Shown: positions 1-6,662 of the stretch, in pieces
Numbering within the stretch: position 1 is the first letter of the stretch
How the letters are laid out: each line of letters opens with the position of its first letter
DNA from: an uncultured Desulfovibrio sp.
GTDB taxonomy: Bacteria; Desulfobacterota; Desulfovibrionia; Desulfovibrionales; Desulfovibrionaceae
Assembly (NCBI GenBank): GCA_946490455.1
Contig: CAMLXE010000024.1
Coordinates: forward strand, 1-12,135
Reading direction: 5' to 3'
Length of the DNA stretch: 12,135 bases
Translations under genes and position numbers: made by a program
Notes under the pieces: generated by a model
The model's database searches: none
The model's input: the letters and a program-made list of their open reading frames with translations, nothing else
What the model was told of the DNA's origin: nothing

Positions 1-923
1 CCTTCCATCTCGTTCGTCGGTGCGTTGATCCCGCCAGCCGTGTGCCGAGCCTGCTCCGAAGTCATCCCCATACTTGAGCGCCATGTCGCCAGAGACTTGC
101 CTGCCTGATCCGCGCTGACGCCCCATGCAATGCTCATCTGGATGGCCTGCTCGGTGTTCATACGCATTTCTTCGCGGGTCTTGCCGAGACCAGCCTGCGC
201 CCCCGCCGTCATGATGGCCACTACTTCATCAAAGGACTTGCCCGTTTCTCCGGCCATTTTGAGCGCGTCCTGATAGACCTGACCGAACAGCTCGTCATCC
301 GCGCCGTTCATAACCTTTTTAAGATCGGCGAACGTGTCTTCGGCACTGACTGCCAGACGTACTGGAATAGCCGCCGTCGCAGCCTGTGCTGCCCCGCCGA
401 TAAGACGCCCTTGCAGATCGGCACGCTGATCGCGCAGCTCGCTTCTTCGGGCCACATTTGCGGCGAGTGCGTTACGGTAATTTTTTGCCCGATTTACAGA
501 TGTACTGAGCCTGTCGTAATCACGGCTCAACTGACGGACAGGACCGGAAACTTTTATTGCTTCGGCATTCTGTTCCTTGAGCGCGGCGTTGGCATTGTAG
601 AGTCTCCCCTGTAGACGCGAGACTCTTCGTTCTGCCCGTTCAATCTGCGCGGCCAACGTACCGGAAATGGTCTGGGCCCTTTCAGCTTCGGACCAGTATC
701 CCGCAAGCTCGTTTCTGGCCTGTCTGAGTTCCGCAGCGGCATCTTTCGTCTTTTTCCGCTGGTCAAGGAGAGCGGCCCCAATCTTGCCGACCGGGGTGCT
801 CTCCATCTTGCGGATGGATTGCGTCATCTGTGCTATCTGCCCATTGGCCGATCTGAATGTGGAGCCGAAACTCCCATCCAGATTCGCGCCAAGCGCAAAC
901 TGTACGCCAAACTCATTCGCCAT
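1..923 (-). CDS. Phage tail tape measure protein, TP901-type, N-terminal part
   Basis: This gene runs off the left edge; 307 complete residues are visible from ATG 923, which has AAGGA about 8 bases upstream. The tape measure protein sets tail length, serves as the core on which the tube polymerises, and is ejected during infection. Residues about 50-175 are rich in K, R, E, A and Q (for example KKTKDAAAELRQARNEL) and look like extended coiled coil. Residues about 190-300 have the pattern of the TP901 tape-measure core, with a VSAEDTFADLKKVM stretch, then GETGKSFDEVVAIM and AGAQAGLGKTREEM. The start overlaps the end of the E' frame by 11 bases, so the two are probably translationally coupled. 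The position right after the tail chaperone is the normal one in contractile and long-tailed phages. The family assignment comes from sequence pattern and position; the C-terminal part lies outside the window. Confidence 0.9.
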   Translation of the reverse strand, partial: MANEFGVQFALGANLDGSFGSTFRSANGQIAQMTQSIRKMESTPVGKIGAALLDQRKKTKDAAAELRQARNELAGYWSEAERAQTISGTLAAQIERAERRVSRLQGRLYNANAALKEQNAEAIKVSGPVRQLSRDYDRLSTSVNRAKNYRNALAANVARRSELRDQRADLQGRLIGGAAQAATAAIPVRLAVSAEDTFADLKKVMNGADDELFGQVYQDALKMAGETGKSFDEVVAIMTAGAQAGLGKTREEMRMNTEQAIQMSIAWGVSADQAGKSLATWRSSMGMTSEQARHTAGGINAPTNEME

Positions 924-1134
924 TATCCATATCCTTTGCCGCGTCGGCATAACCGACGAACTCTTCCGGAGTCAGATTGCGGATTTCTGCTCGACTCCAA
1001 CCGCTGAATTTCGCCAGAGACAAAATTGCTAGACGGAGGGTGTGGAGTCTTTCGCGGGCATCGTAGCCGTCTCGACCGCGCCGTCCTGCTCCTCCGACTT
1101 CGGTTTCGTAGGGCGCAGTGAAGCGTGCGCTGCC
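913..1134 (-). CDS. Tail assembly chaperone E' extension reached by -1 frameshift from gpE
   Basis: This reading frame, offset by -1 from gpE, is open from just after a TAG at 1137-1135 to a TGA at 915-913. It has no ATG or GTG; its only possible start is a TTG without a Shine-Dalgarno sequence. Its C-terminal part (LAILSLAKFSGWSRAEIRNL, then TPEEFVGYADAA) matches the style of P2 GpE'/GpE-type tail chaperone segments: a helix, a G-W-S turn, then an L-T-x-E-E-F helix. It sits exactly between gpE and the tape measure, where phages make an E-E' fusion by programmed frameshifting. If slippage occurs at C_CCT (bases 1113-1110), the fusion would be 88 residues of gpE plus 65 residues of this frame, 153 in total. 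I find no canonical X_XXY_YYZ heptamer in the overlap (1134-1029), so the exact site is inferred. The fusion would chaperone the tape measure and tube during tail assembly. Confidence 0.72.
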   Translation of the reverse strand, partial: GSARFTAPYETEVGGAGRRGRDGYDARERLHTLRLAILSLAKFSGWSRAEIRNLTPEEFVGYADAAKDMDNGE

Positions 1135-1373
1135 CTAAGCGTGGCAATATCCTCCTCGTCAAGAGTTCTCAGCACGTCGTATGGCACGCCGGATACAATG
1201 GACAGCGTGCAGAGTTCCACTGTTATGGCATTGCTGCCACGCCCAAGAGCAAGCGCCATTTCCATTGCGTCTTCATCGTCGCCGAGCGTGGCCCGGCGCA
1301 GAGTAATCGTCTCCGTCTTTTTTCCCTGCACCACAATCGGGGTACTCAAAAGAGCCTGTGCCGTTCTTGCCAT
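1029..1373 (-). CDS. Phage tail assembly chaperone (gpE / gp41-like)
   Basis: This 114-residue protein starts at ATG 1373, preceded by GGGGAGAATGAC. It lies 11 bases after the tail tube gene and just before the tape measure, the standard slot of the myovirus tail assembly chaperone gpE (Phage_TAC_7 / Mu gp41-like). The N-terminal part has the family look: short beta segments (TPIVVQGKKTETITLRRAT), then helical DDEDAMEMALALG and an SGVPYDVLRTLDEEDIATL segment. The last 25 residues (PKSEEQDGAVETATMPAKDS) are polar and probably disordered, as expected for the part overlapped by the frameshifted E' frame. The protein is predicted to act in the host cytoplasm, binding tape measure and tube subunits, and to be absent from the finished virion. 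Family assignment rests mainly on position and general pattern. Confidence 0.8.
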   Translation of the reverse strand: MARTAQALLSTPIVVQGKKTETITLRRATLGDDEDAMEMALALGRGSNAITVELCTLSIVSGVPYDVLRTLDEEDIATLRAAHASLRPTKPKSEEQDGAVETATMPAKDSTPSV

Positions 1374-1384
1374 GTCATTCTCCC

Positions 1385-1906
1385 CTATGCGTTAAGCCCC
1401 ATCTGCACCCGGACTGCCGCCAGCAAGTCGGTACCCTTCACCCTGTGTACGAAATTGATCTTGTCGATAAGAAGCTGCTCCTCATCGTCCAGCAGAATTT
1501 CAAGGCGCGTAACTTCAAGCTCGAGGTCGTTTCCGTGTTTCTTGCCCTGTTCCAAGGTGCCGAGATTCATATTTTTGGGCCGCCCGACAATATTGACTCG
1601 ATACGGTTTGGATTCTCGAATGCCGGTAGACTCGTCTACTACCTGCAAGGCGCTGTAGCATTCAAAAAGAGGTTGAAGCGTCCAGTCCAGCGTGCTGAAA
1701 ATCTCTTTCGTCGCACTGGTGAATGTCAGCTTGGCCGTCATCGATTGCGTAAGTCCTATCGTCGGTGAGTCGATTTCTCCGGCGATTCCGGAACCGTTCA
1801 GGGACTCGGTCATGTACTGCACCTGTGGCATCTCGATCTGGGCAGTCCCCAAAAGGGACTGCCCCTGCCAGTAGACATTATACGCTATCGTTTGTTCAGG
1901 TCGCAT
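1385..1906 (-). CDS. Phage major tail tube protein (P2 FII-like)
   Basis: This 173-residue protein matches the length of the P2 FII tail tube family (about 170). It begins at ATG 1906 with AGGAG five bases upstream; that sequence overlaps the sheath stop region. Visible family features are the start (RPEQTIAYNVYWQGQSLLGT), the LNGSGIAGEIDSPTIGLTQS loop that contacts neighbouring subunits in such tubes, and the C-terminal half with LGTLEQGKKHGNDLELEVTR followed by a lysine-containing segment ending in GLNA. It forms the inner hollow tube through which DNA passes, surrounded by the sheath encoded immediately upstream. The sheath-tube-chaperone-tape measure order is the canonical contractile tail order. 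Confidence 0.92.
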   Translation of the reverse strand: MRPEQTIAYNVYWQGQSLLGTAQIEMPQVQYMTESLNGSGIAGEIDSPTIGLTQSMTAKLTFTSATKEIFSTLDWTLQPLFECYSALQVVDESTGIRESKPYRVNIVGRPKNMNLGTLEQGKKHGNDLELEVTRLEILLDDEEQLLIDKINFVHRVKGTDLLAAVRVQMGLNA

Positions 1907-1914
1907 AGGCTCTC

Positions 1915-3387
1915 CTAGCTGAACAGCACGCTCAGGTTATCGGTGTCAAATTCAAAGATGCCGTCAATCTCGCGATTCCCAGACGGAGGGGTGATCCGAA
2001 GATGGAACCGGGTGACGCCATCAATGAGATCAGTCGTCGGGTTGTCCGATTCCTCGAAGGAAATAGAGCCGCCGAGGATTATCTCGCGGGCTTTATATCC
2101 GTCCAGACGGACCTGCTCGCTTTTCAGGATGGTCTGGATATGACGACGGTTCAGCGGATTGTCGACTTTCTGGAAGTACGTCAGAATGAACGTGGTCTGA
2201 TACCAGTTAAAGAATCTGCGGATGGCGTCCTGGCAATCTTTCGGATCAGTATTTGACGGATAACATGACATGCGTCCGCCCCACGACCTCATACCTCCGT
2301 CCCAGTTCACTGCCGTGTAAATTCCTTCGCCGTTCAGAGAATTGCACTTGTCGAGGCCCAGGAAGAGCTCCTTCCAACCTCCTTCCGCATCCGCGTCCGG
2401 ATAACCAATACTCGTAATTTCAAGCCGCTTGTTTGAGGGACTCGCGTATGGAACACCATCACGGTCATTGTCCGTCTGAGAGATCAGTCCAGTGAGTTGC
2501 GTAGCGAGACCGAACACACGGTCTCCAAGTTTTACTTTCGGCCAACAGAGAATCAGCAATTCATCAGCAAGATTGTTGTTTTGCTTGTATGCCGGAACTT
2601 CGGTGTACTTCTGGACGCCGTTCTCCTTGTCCGTGGGGATGTCAGCAATGGCAATGGCCCGAAAAAGACCATTGATGCCGTCCGCCTTCGCCGCCATGAC
2701 TACAGCCACGGCAGGGTCTTCGGAAAAACGTGGAGCGAGAATGCTGCCAGGTACAACCCGGAACTGAGGGAACACGGAGTCAATCAGCTCCAGTCCCTCG
2801 GATTCGCCCGTACTTTCATTGATGCCACCGAGTACGTCAGAACTTTCCACAAGCGACACGTCCGCATAATCGTATGTCGCCGTCGCTGTAGCCTGTTCGG
2901 GAAGACTTCCGCCTTCAAGACGGGTCAGCTCTCCGGTAACGGGGTTCAGTTCGTAGTCGGTATTTTCAATATAGGTCGTCGAGCTTTCCGAATTTTTCAG
3001 AACGAGAGACATCACGCTGCCATGTTCAAGTTGTGCGGTTCCATTGCTGTCAAACGAAACAGATTCCGCATTCACATTTGTCTTGTGCACGGACGGATCA
3101 AAGACGTTGCAGACAACGAGAGGGGCACCGCGATACAGTGAAAAATGGCTGTAAACAATCTCCTGCAACGTATATTTATTGAAATTTTTCTCATCCCACC
3201 CCATTTCCTGCACATATTCGTCGTATGAGTTGTACATGCGAAGCTCATTCACGAAACGGGGCTTACCGGGGTCAAGAAGGTCTACCGCAGCCGTGCCCAC
3301 GGCAAAAACGACGTTGCTGTCCACATTACGTGCAGGCAGGAGGCTTGTAGGTAGTTCGCTGGTATAGACGCCATGTTTGAATGCCAT
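1915..3387 (-). CDS. Phage contractile tail sheath protein
   Basis: This 490-residue protein lies within the usual sheath length range and starts at ATG 3387, preceded by AAGGAG at a 6-base spacing. The N-terminus (AFKHGVYTSELPTSLLPARN) has the typical sheath opening (GVY followed by a self-recognition arm). The middle contains DYELNPVTGELTRLEGGSLP, found in many sheaths of this group. The C-terminal domain includes RRFFNWYQTTFILTYFQKVD and FHLRITPPSGNREIDGIFEF, the conserved polymerisation domain with its final beta strand that is donated to the neighbouring subunit. The protein forms the outer contractile cylinder around the tube encoded by the next gene. Its presence shows that the phage is a myovirus, although its head genes are lambda-like. 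Confidence 0.95.
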   Translation of the reverse strand: MAFKHGVYTSELPTSLLPARNVDSNVVFAVGTAAVDLLDPGKPRFVNELRMYNSYDEYVQEMGWDEKNFNKYTLQEIVYSHFSLYRGAPLVVCNVFDPSVHKTNVNAESVSFDSNGTAQLEHGSVMSLVLKNSESSTTYIENTDYELNPVTGELTRLEGGSLPEQATATATYDYADVSLVESSDVLGGINESTGESEGLELIDSVFPQFRVVPGSILAPRFSEDPAVAVVMAAKADGINGLFRAIAIADIPTDKENGVQKYTEVPAYKQNNNLADELLILCWPKVKLGDRVFGLATQLTGLISQTDNDRDGVPYASPSNKRLEITSIGYPDADAEGGWKELFLGLDKCNSLNGEGIYTAVNWDGGMRSWGGRMSCYPSNTDPKDCQDAIRRFFNWYQTTFILTYFQKVDNPLNRRHIQTILKSEQVRLDGYKAREIILGGSISFEESDNPTTDLIDGVTRFHLRITPPSGNREIDGIFEFDTDNLSVLFS

Positions 3388-3390
3388 ATG

Positions 3391-3729
3391 TTACTCCTTG
3401 GGCTTCCTGACCTTGCGGCTGGCCTCGCTGACAGTAACGAAAAGCCGCTGAAGACGACTGCCTTTCGTGCGAAGCTGAAGACGTGTTTCGGCCAATTTTT
3501 CTACAGGAATGAGTAAATCCTGTATTTCAGGATGTTCCTTCAGAACATTTTCAAGCTGTGAAAAAGGATTCCCGATCAGCAGGGAATTTCGTCTCATTGG
3601 CACGCCAAAAGGTCTGTCTGGACCGACATATACTGTCAGCTTACGCTGACGTTTTGCCTGTAATTCTGCAGAAGGCTTTTCCGTCCGCTGTCTTTTTTGT
3701 ATTGCTACGGTCGATTCCTGTTCACTCAT
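3391..3729 (-). CDS. Small phage protein of unknown function upstream of sheath
   Basis: I chose ATG 3729 because AAGGAG lies upstream at a 7-base spacing; a longer frame to 3816 overlaps the previous gene and has no good ribosome site. The product is 112 residues. Residues about 1-30 are polar, rich in Q, K, R and E, and look disordered. Then comes an LTVYVGPDRPFGVPMRRNSL segment, an LIGNP turn, and a helical part (HPEIQDLLIPVEKLAETRLQ) ending in a basic tail. I recall small proteins with a YVGP... motif followed by a P-V-x-x-L-A segment just before the sheath in other contractile phages, but I cannot name a family with certainty. It occupies the same slot as small Mu proteins before the sheath. 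A role in tail assembly is inferred from position only. Confidence 0.78.
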   Translation of the reverse strand: MSEQESTVAIQKRQRTEKPSAELQAKRQRKLTVYVGPDRPFGVPMRRNSLLIGNPFSQLENVLKEHPEIQDLLIPVEKLAETRLQLRTKGSRLQRLFVTVSEASRKVRKPKE

Positions 3730-3751
3730 AATGGACTCCTTCAAGTTCTCT

Positions 3752-4219
3752 TTATATAGGTGTAGAAGGTATAGCATACTGATATTCAGGGAAAATTGTC
3801 GCCATATGATACTCAATCCACTGTTTCTCAGGGTCCGGTATTGACGACTTCAATGGCAGTATCAGCTCGAATTTTCCACCGACGATCCTGTTTCGACGCA
3901 ACACAGCCCGTGTCCAGTCAAGCAGTTCGGCAAGGATCAATCCTGCCTGTTCTTGATTCTTTGGTGCGTATACACCAAGAACTATAGCTAGCTCTTCCTT
4001 GCATTCTGCACCTGCATAAATCTCCGCGCTCTCATCCAGCTCACCACTGACCCAACGAATACAGACGAACGGATACGTCCTTCTACCCTGCTCGTCAGGT
4101 AAACCGTGCATGAATACTTCGAGGTCTTCACTGTGGCCGCAAGGAGATGGAAAAGGATATTCATTCATAGCTTCAGTCAGCATATCCCGGACTGCCAGTA
4201 ACAATTCTCTGCTTCTCAT
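3752..4219 (-). CDS. Putative neck or tail-completion protein (tail terminator-like)
   Basis: Two in-frame ATGs exist, at 4225 and 4219. I prefer 4219 because AGGA lies 8 bases upstream of it and it forms an ATGA overlap with the gpZ-like stop; from there the product is 155 residues. The sequence has an N-terminal helix (RELLLAVRDMLTEAMNEYPF), then beta-rich segments (RRTYPFVCIRWVSGE, CKEELAIVLGVYAPKN), a helix (AGLILAELLDWTRAVLRRN) and a C-terminal strand region. A helix-strand arrangement of this size, placed between a gpZ-like minor tail protein and the tail sheath, fits a tail terminator of the lambda gpU type, which caps the tail and joins it to the head. I see no diagnostic motif, so that function is an inference from position and size. 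Confidence 0.75.
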   Translation of the reverse strand: MRSRELLLAVRDMLTEAMNEYPFPSPCGHSEDLEVFMHGLPDEQGRRTYPFVCIRWVSGELDESAEIYAGAECKEELAIVLGVYAPKNQEQAGLILAELLDWTRAVLRRNRIVGGKFELILPLKSSIPDPEKQWIEYHMATIFPEYQYAIPSTPI

Positions 4220-4869
4220 CGCCATTTTCCTGCTACGGCCAGTTTACCGATCTGAAAGTTGACCTCATGTTGCAGACGTCGTGGAAAAACTTCAGCAGCC
4301 TTGTCCATAAGTTGCTGCTGGCTCTCTTTCCGAAGCAGAGACTGAATGGGTGACGCCCCGAACAGCATCTGGACGCCTTTCCATGCACTATGCCTTCCTT
4401 GCTTACGATAGTTCTTCACACCATTTTTCCGCACAAAAACCCCGTATCCACCAAACTCTTTTCCCCGCTTCTTTTTCATGATGAACGGTTTGGAGTAGCC
4501 TAGCATCTCATGGACTCTTCGTACCCCGCCCTTTCTGACTTGGACCGACACGCCTGAAGGCGGTCTTTTCCCGGGGTATTTGGGCTGCGGACGAAAATTG
4601 TACAGAGAAATACCGCGTTGTCCGGCAATGTAGAGACTCCCCTGCACAGCCCCTTTTCTGGCAGTGCGCAGGTACATTTTGTCAAATACACGTCCCGGGA
4701 CGTATACATACGCACGTCTTGCTATGCGAATTGCCTCAGCCCGCATGGCGGAAAGCGTCCGGTTGATGGCTCGTGCCGCAGCCTTTTCGCACTCCTTCGG
4801 CATATGCTGAAGCGGACCTGTAAGTGACTGGATCGTCTCTTCGAGGTTCGGTATGTCAAGCCTGATCAT
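4216..4869 (-). CDS. Phage minor tail protein Z-like (neck / tail completion)
   Basis: The start is ATG 4869, which overlaps the preceding stop as ATGA and has GGGAGG close upstream; a longer in-frame ATG at 4932 lies inside the previous gene and is rejected. The product is 217 residues, close to lambda gpZ (192 residues). Typical family features are an N-terminal helical segment with E-K-A-A-A-R-A-I-N-R-T, a central basic region (AYVYVPGRVFDKMYLRTARK), a GxSLYNFRP motif, and a strongly basic glycine-rich stretch (KKKRGKEFGGYGVFVRKNG). gpZ-type proteins act at the head-tail interface and are needed for a correct neck and for DNA ejection. It sits directly after the FII-like gene, as in lambda. 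Confidence 0.82.
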   Translation of the reverse strand: MIRLDIPNLEETIQSLTGPLQHMPKECEKAAARAINRTLSAMRAEAIRIARRAYVYVPGRVFDKMYLRTARKGAVQGSLYIAGQRGISLYNFRPQPKYPGKRPPSGVSVQVRKGGVRRVHEMLGYSKPFIMKKKRGKEFGGYGVFVRKNGVKNYRKQGRHSAWKGVQMLFGASPIQSLLRKESQQQLMDKAAEVFPRRLQHEVNFQIGKLAVAGKWR

Positions 4870-5180
4870 CCCGCCTCCCTGTACAGACGAACAGTCCGAA
4901 ACGCCTCCCTGTCCGCCGTATCCACTGTCCATCGGTCCCCGTTGAACTCAACCCGTTTTCCGGGCCACAGATCGTCGGGAAAATCGGATAACGCCATACC
5001 GAGCACGACGATACGGTTTGAGACTCCAGGTCTGTCGTCAGCTTCTGGCCATCCCATTTCCGATCTGTCCACCACGGCGTTGAAACTTTTTCCGTTCAAT
5101 ATGATACGTTCGGCAAATTCATCTGAGTTCAGGAATACGTTGTGAATTTCACTGGTTAGAACATCCTTGAAAAGGCTCAC
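4866..5180 (-). CDS. Head-tail joining protein, gpFII-like
   Basis: This 104-residue gene starts with GTG at 5180, overlapping the previous stop by four bases (GTGA) with GGGGGA at good spacing; I see no upstream ATG that is better placed. Lambda gpFII is about 117 residues. The predicted fold is the small beta-barrel of this family: an N-terminal helical segment (SLFKDVLTSEIHNVFLNSDE), then strands around RIILNGKSFNAVVDRSEMGW, NRIVVLGMALSDFP and PGKRVEFNGDRWTV, with a final ..FRTVRLYREAG strand. The protein would bind below the portal and connector and provide the surface for tail attachment. Gene order (FII-like then Z-like) matches lambda. Assignment is by pattern and context. Confidence 0.8.
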   Translation of the reverse strand: MSLFKDVLTSEIHNVFLNSDEFAERIILNGKSFNAVVDRSEMGWPEADDRPGVSNRIVVLGMALSDFPDDLWPGKRVEFNGDRWTVDTADREAFRTVRLYREAG

Positions 5181-5482
5181 TGGTGTCCCCCGCGTTCATG
5201 TTCTATGAAGGCTTCGGCTCTTGCCAGCCGTTCCCCCAGAGCGTGCAGTCCAAATTCACATTCATCTATCCGTTGATGAATACGCTCGTTCGTGAGGCGA
5301 AAATCATCAACATGGATGAGTTTGACCCGACTTTTCCTGAGTTCGGATACCTCCGTCGAGACACCTCTCACTTCCTGCCGAAGCGTCAGGAAGACGTAGA
5401 CGACAAGGGAAATGAGCAGCAGGAGAAGCGCACCTATAACACCCATTGAATAGGTAAGAACGGTTCCTGTTGTCAGCGGCAT
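5177..5482 (-). CDS. Membrane-anchored coiled-coil protein, i-spanin-like
   Basis: This 101-residue protein starts at ATG 5482, with GGAGGG just upstream, and overlaps the preceding lipoprotein gene by 10 bases. Residues about 8-33 form one strong membrane segment (SMGVIGALLLLLISLVVYVF). The rest is charged and helical with heptad-like spacing (RQEVRGVSTEVSELRKSRVK, then NERIHQRIDECEFGLHALGE and RLARAEAFIEHERGG), suggesting a coiled coil outside the membrane. A single N-terminal membrane anchor followed by a periplasmic coiled coil is the architecture of Rz-type inner-membrane spanins. Its place next to a holin, an endolysin and a lipoprotein supports that role. It has no catalytic motif. An alternative is a small membrane protein of unrelated function; the spanin call is an inference. 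Confidence 0.75.
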   Translation of the reverse strand: MPLTTGTVLTYSMGVIGALLLLLISLVVYVFLTLRQEVRGVSTEVSELRKSRVKLIHVDDFRLTNERIHQRIDECEFGLHALGERLARAEAFIEHERGGHQ

Positions 5483-5718
5483 ATGCCCTCCGCGCTCTCT
5501 ATCCAGAGCAGAAGCTCGGCACCTTCAGAAGCGGGAATATGAATCCATTCTCCTTCCTCCGTGTGCCAGCCTCCGGCATATTCATATGCCCACGTTTCAG
5601 TGGTGATCGCTCCCGGAGTCATCGGTGCCGGCGGAAGACCTTCTGTCAGTCCCGCCACGCTGTTGCAGCCATGCAGAGCAACCATCAGAACGCACATCGG
5701 CAGTATGCGCCTTGTCAT
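5473..5718 (-). CDS. Small phage lipoprotein, possible o-spanin
   Basis: I chose ATG 5718, preceded by CGGGAGAAAT, which gives an 81-residue protein; an in-frame ATG at 5748 with GAGGTT upstream would add ten residues and cannot be excluded. The N-terminus is a bacterial lipoprotein signal: basic TRRI, hydrophobic LPMCVLMVAL, then the lipobox L-H-G-C with Cys18 as the predicted lipidated residue. The mature part contains a short proline-rich stretch (LPPAPMTPG) and an aromatic and acidic C-terminus (YEYAGGWHTEEGEWIHIP). Outer-membrane spanins of the Rz1 type are short, proline-bearing lipoproteins, so this may be the partner of the next gene. The gene lies 59 bases after the holin. The lipoprotein call is firm; the spanin role is inferred. 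Confidence 0.8.
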   Translation of the reverse strand: MTRRILPMCVLMVALHGCNSVAGLTEGLPPAPMTPGAITTETWAYEYAGGWHTEEGEWIHIPASEGAELLLWIESAEGICR

Positions 5719-5777
5719 ATTTCTCCCGAAACCAGACAAAAATGCCATAAGCCAACCTCACCAACAGAGCGATCCAG

Positions 5778-6026
5778 CTACTGTTTCCCATCTGAAGACG
5801 CCGTTGTTTCTTCCCGACGTTTGACGACCTTTCGCACAATGCTGGGGAGTGCCGTGGCCACGGCATACAGGACGCGGTACACAGTGGAGCTCGTGTCGTC
5901 AGGCTGTGTCATGTACTTCGACGCAACCCATGAAAGAACCGCAAGGACGAGCACAATTCCCCATCCCCATGTAGGGAGATACGCTGTAAGCTGCGACAAC
6001 AATTCAACAATCTGGTCTTCGGACAT
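5778..6026 (-). CDS. Phage holin (small membrane protein)
   Basis: This 82-residue protein starts at ATG 6026, with an excellent AGGAGGTG upstream, and overlaps the endolysin stop by one base (TGATG). Residues about 17-37 form a clear membrane segment (LPTWGWGIVLVLAVLSWVAS). A second, weaker hydrophobic stretch lies at about 50-65 (YRVLYAVATALPSIV), so there may be one or two membrane passes. The C-terminus is basic and polar (RKVVKRREETTASSDGK), typical of the cytoplasmic tail of holins. Holins oligomerise in the inner membrane and release or activate the endolysin at a set time. The tight coupling to the endolysin gene is the main evidence; holins share little sequence, so I do not name a class. 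Confidence 0.85.
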   Translation of the reverse strand: MSEDQIVELLSQLTAYLPTWGWGIVLVLAVLSWVASKYMTQPDDTSSTVYRVLYAVATALPSIVRKVVKRREETTASSDGKQ

Positions 6027-6661
6027 CAGAACACCTCCTGTCCGGGATCATAGGTACGCTTCGGCCATCCACCGACACAGAACTTGCGCAACGGGAAACG
6101 GGTTGCAGCAATATTGACGTAGTGAGCTCCCTGCATACAGTTCATCAGATGCACGATCCGCCTGGCATCATTTCGAGAAAGAACGATGGCCAGAGCGGAA
6201 AGCGTCTTCGGCCCAACAGCTCCATCAACTTCAAGATCTTCAAACAGATGCCCGCCGTCCGGACTTCCGTCTTTCCTATAGTTGAAGGCATTGCACAGCC
6301 GTTGCAGGTAACGCCCCATGCCCGCCTTGCCGAGATTCACGGCCTGTTCAAAAATCTCGTTGGCGACAATCTGTTCAAACTGTTCAAGCCCTAGCTTGTC
6401 CCACCACTCTTTTTTGTACCAACCTTTGATGCCCCTCATGAGGCTTGGAATCCCCATAAGATGGGCTGAGAAAGCGGACTTGCCCTGTTTGTATGATGGA
6501 TGATTTTTTTCACGGTCAATGACGGGCCATATGGGTTCATTCGGGAAGAAATTCCGGGCACACCCACAAAACGTCTCCCCGCCCTTGTCGCCGGAGTCGT
6601 GCGTCCATCCTCCTTCCCACGCGGCAACCGGCGCGTATGCAAGATCAAAATCAGCAGCCAT
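6026..6661 (-). CDS. Phage endolysin, glycosyl hydrolase 108 family
   Basis: This 211-residue lysozyme-like enzyme hydrolyses peptidoglycan glycan strands at the end of infection. The N-terminal GH108 domain shows the E-G-G-W motif at residues 16-19 with Glu16 as the predicted catalytic acid, followed by SGDKGGETFCG, the family's D-x-G-G-x-T region. Residues about 70-110 hold the conserved helices (GIKGWYKKEWWDKL). The C-terminal part (about 112-200) resembles the peptidoglycan-binding domain that usually accompanies GH108, with VDGAVGPKTLSA at 145-156 and CVGGWPKRTY near the end. There is no signal peptide, so export should depend on the holin. It begins one base after the capsid gene stop, with only a weak AAGG-type ribosome site. 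Usual family length is about 170-200, so it is full length. Confidence 0.92.
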   Translation of the reverse strand: MAADFDLAYAPVAAWEGGWTHDSGDKGGETFCGCARNFFPNEPIWPVIDREKNHPSYKQGKSAFSAHLMGIPSLMRGIKGWYKKEWWDKLGLEQFEQIVANEIFEQAVNLGKAGMGRYLQRLCNAFNYRKDGSPDGGHLFEDLEVDGAVGPKTLSALAIVLSRNDARRIVHLMNCMQGAHYVNIAATRFPLRKFCVGGWPKRTYDPGQEVF

Positions 6662-6662
6662 G

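Noticed and set aside
923..1162. Arginine-rich 79-codon minus-strand frame overlapping gpE
   Set aside because: Low-complexity arginine/serine translation in the third frame; the E' frame in the same place has the recognisable chaperone sequence.
5597..5791. 64-codon frame overlapping the holin end and the lipoprotein gene, with a hydrophobic stretch (SWIALLVRLAYGIFVWF)
   Set aside because: It resembles the out-of-frame host of an Rz1-type gene, but it has no good ribosome site and its C-terminal half is not a coiled coil. The downstream 101-residue protein is a better inner-membrane spanin candidate.
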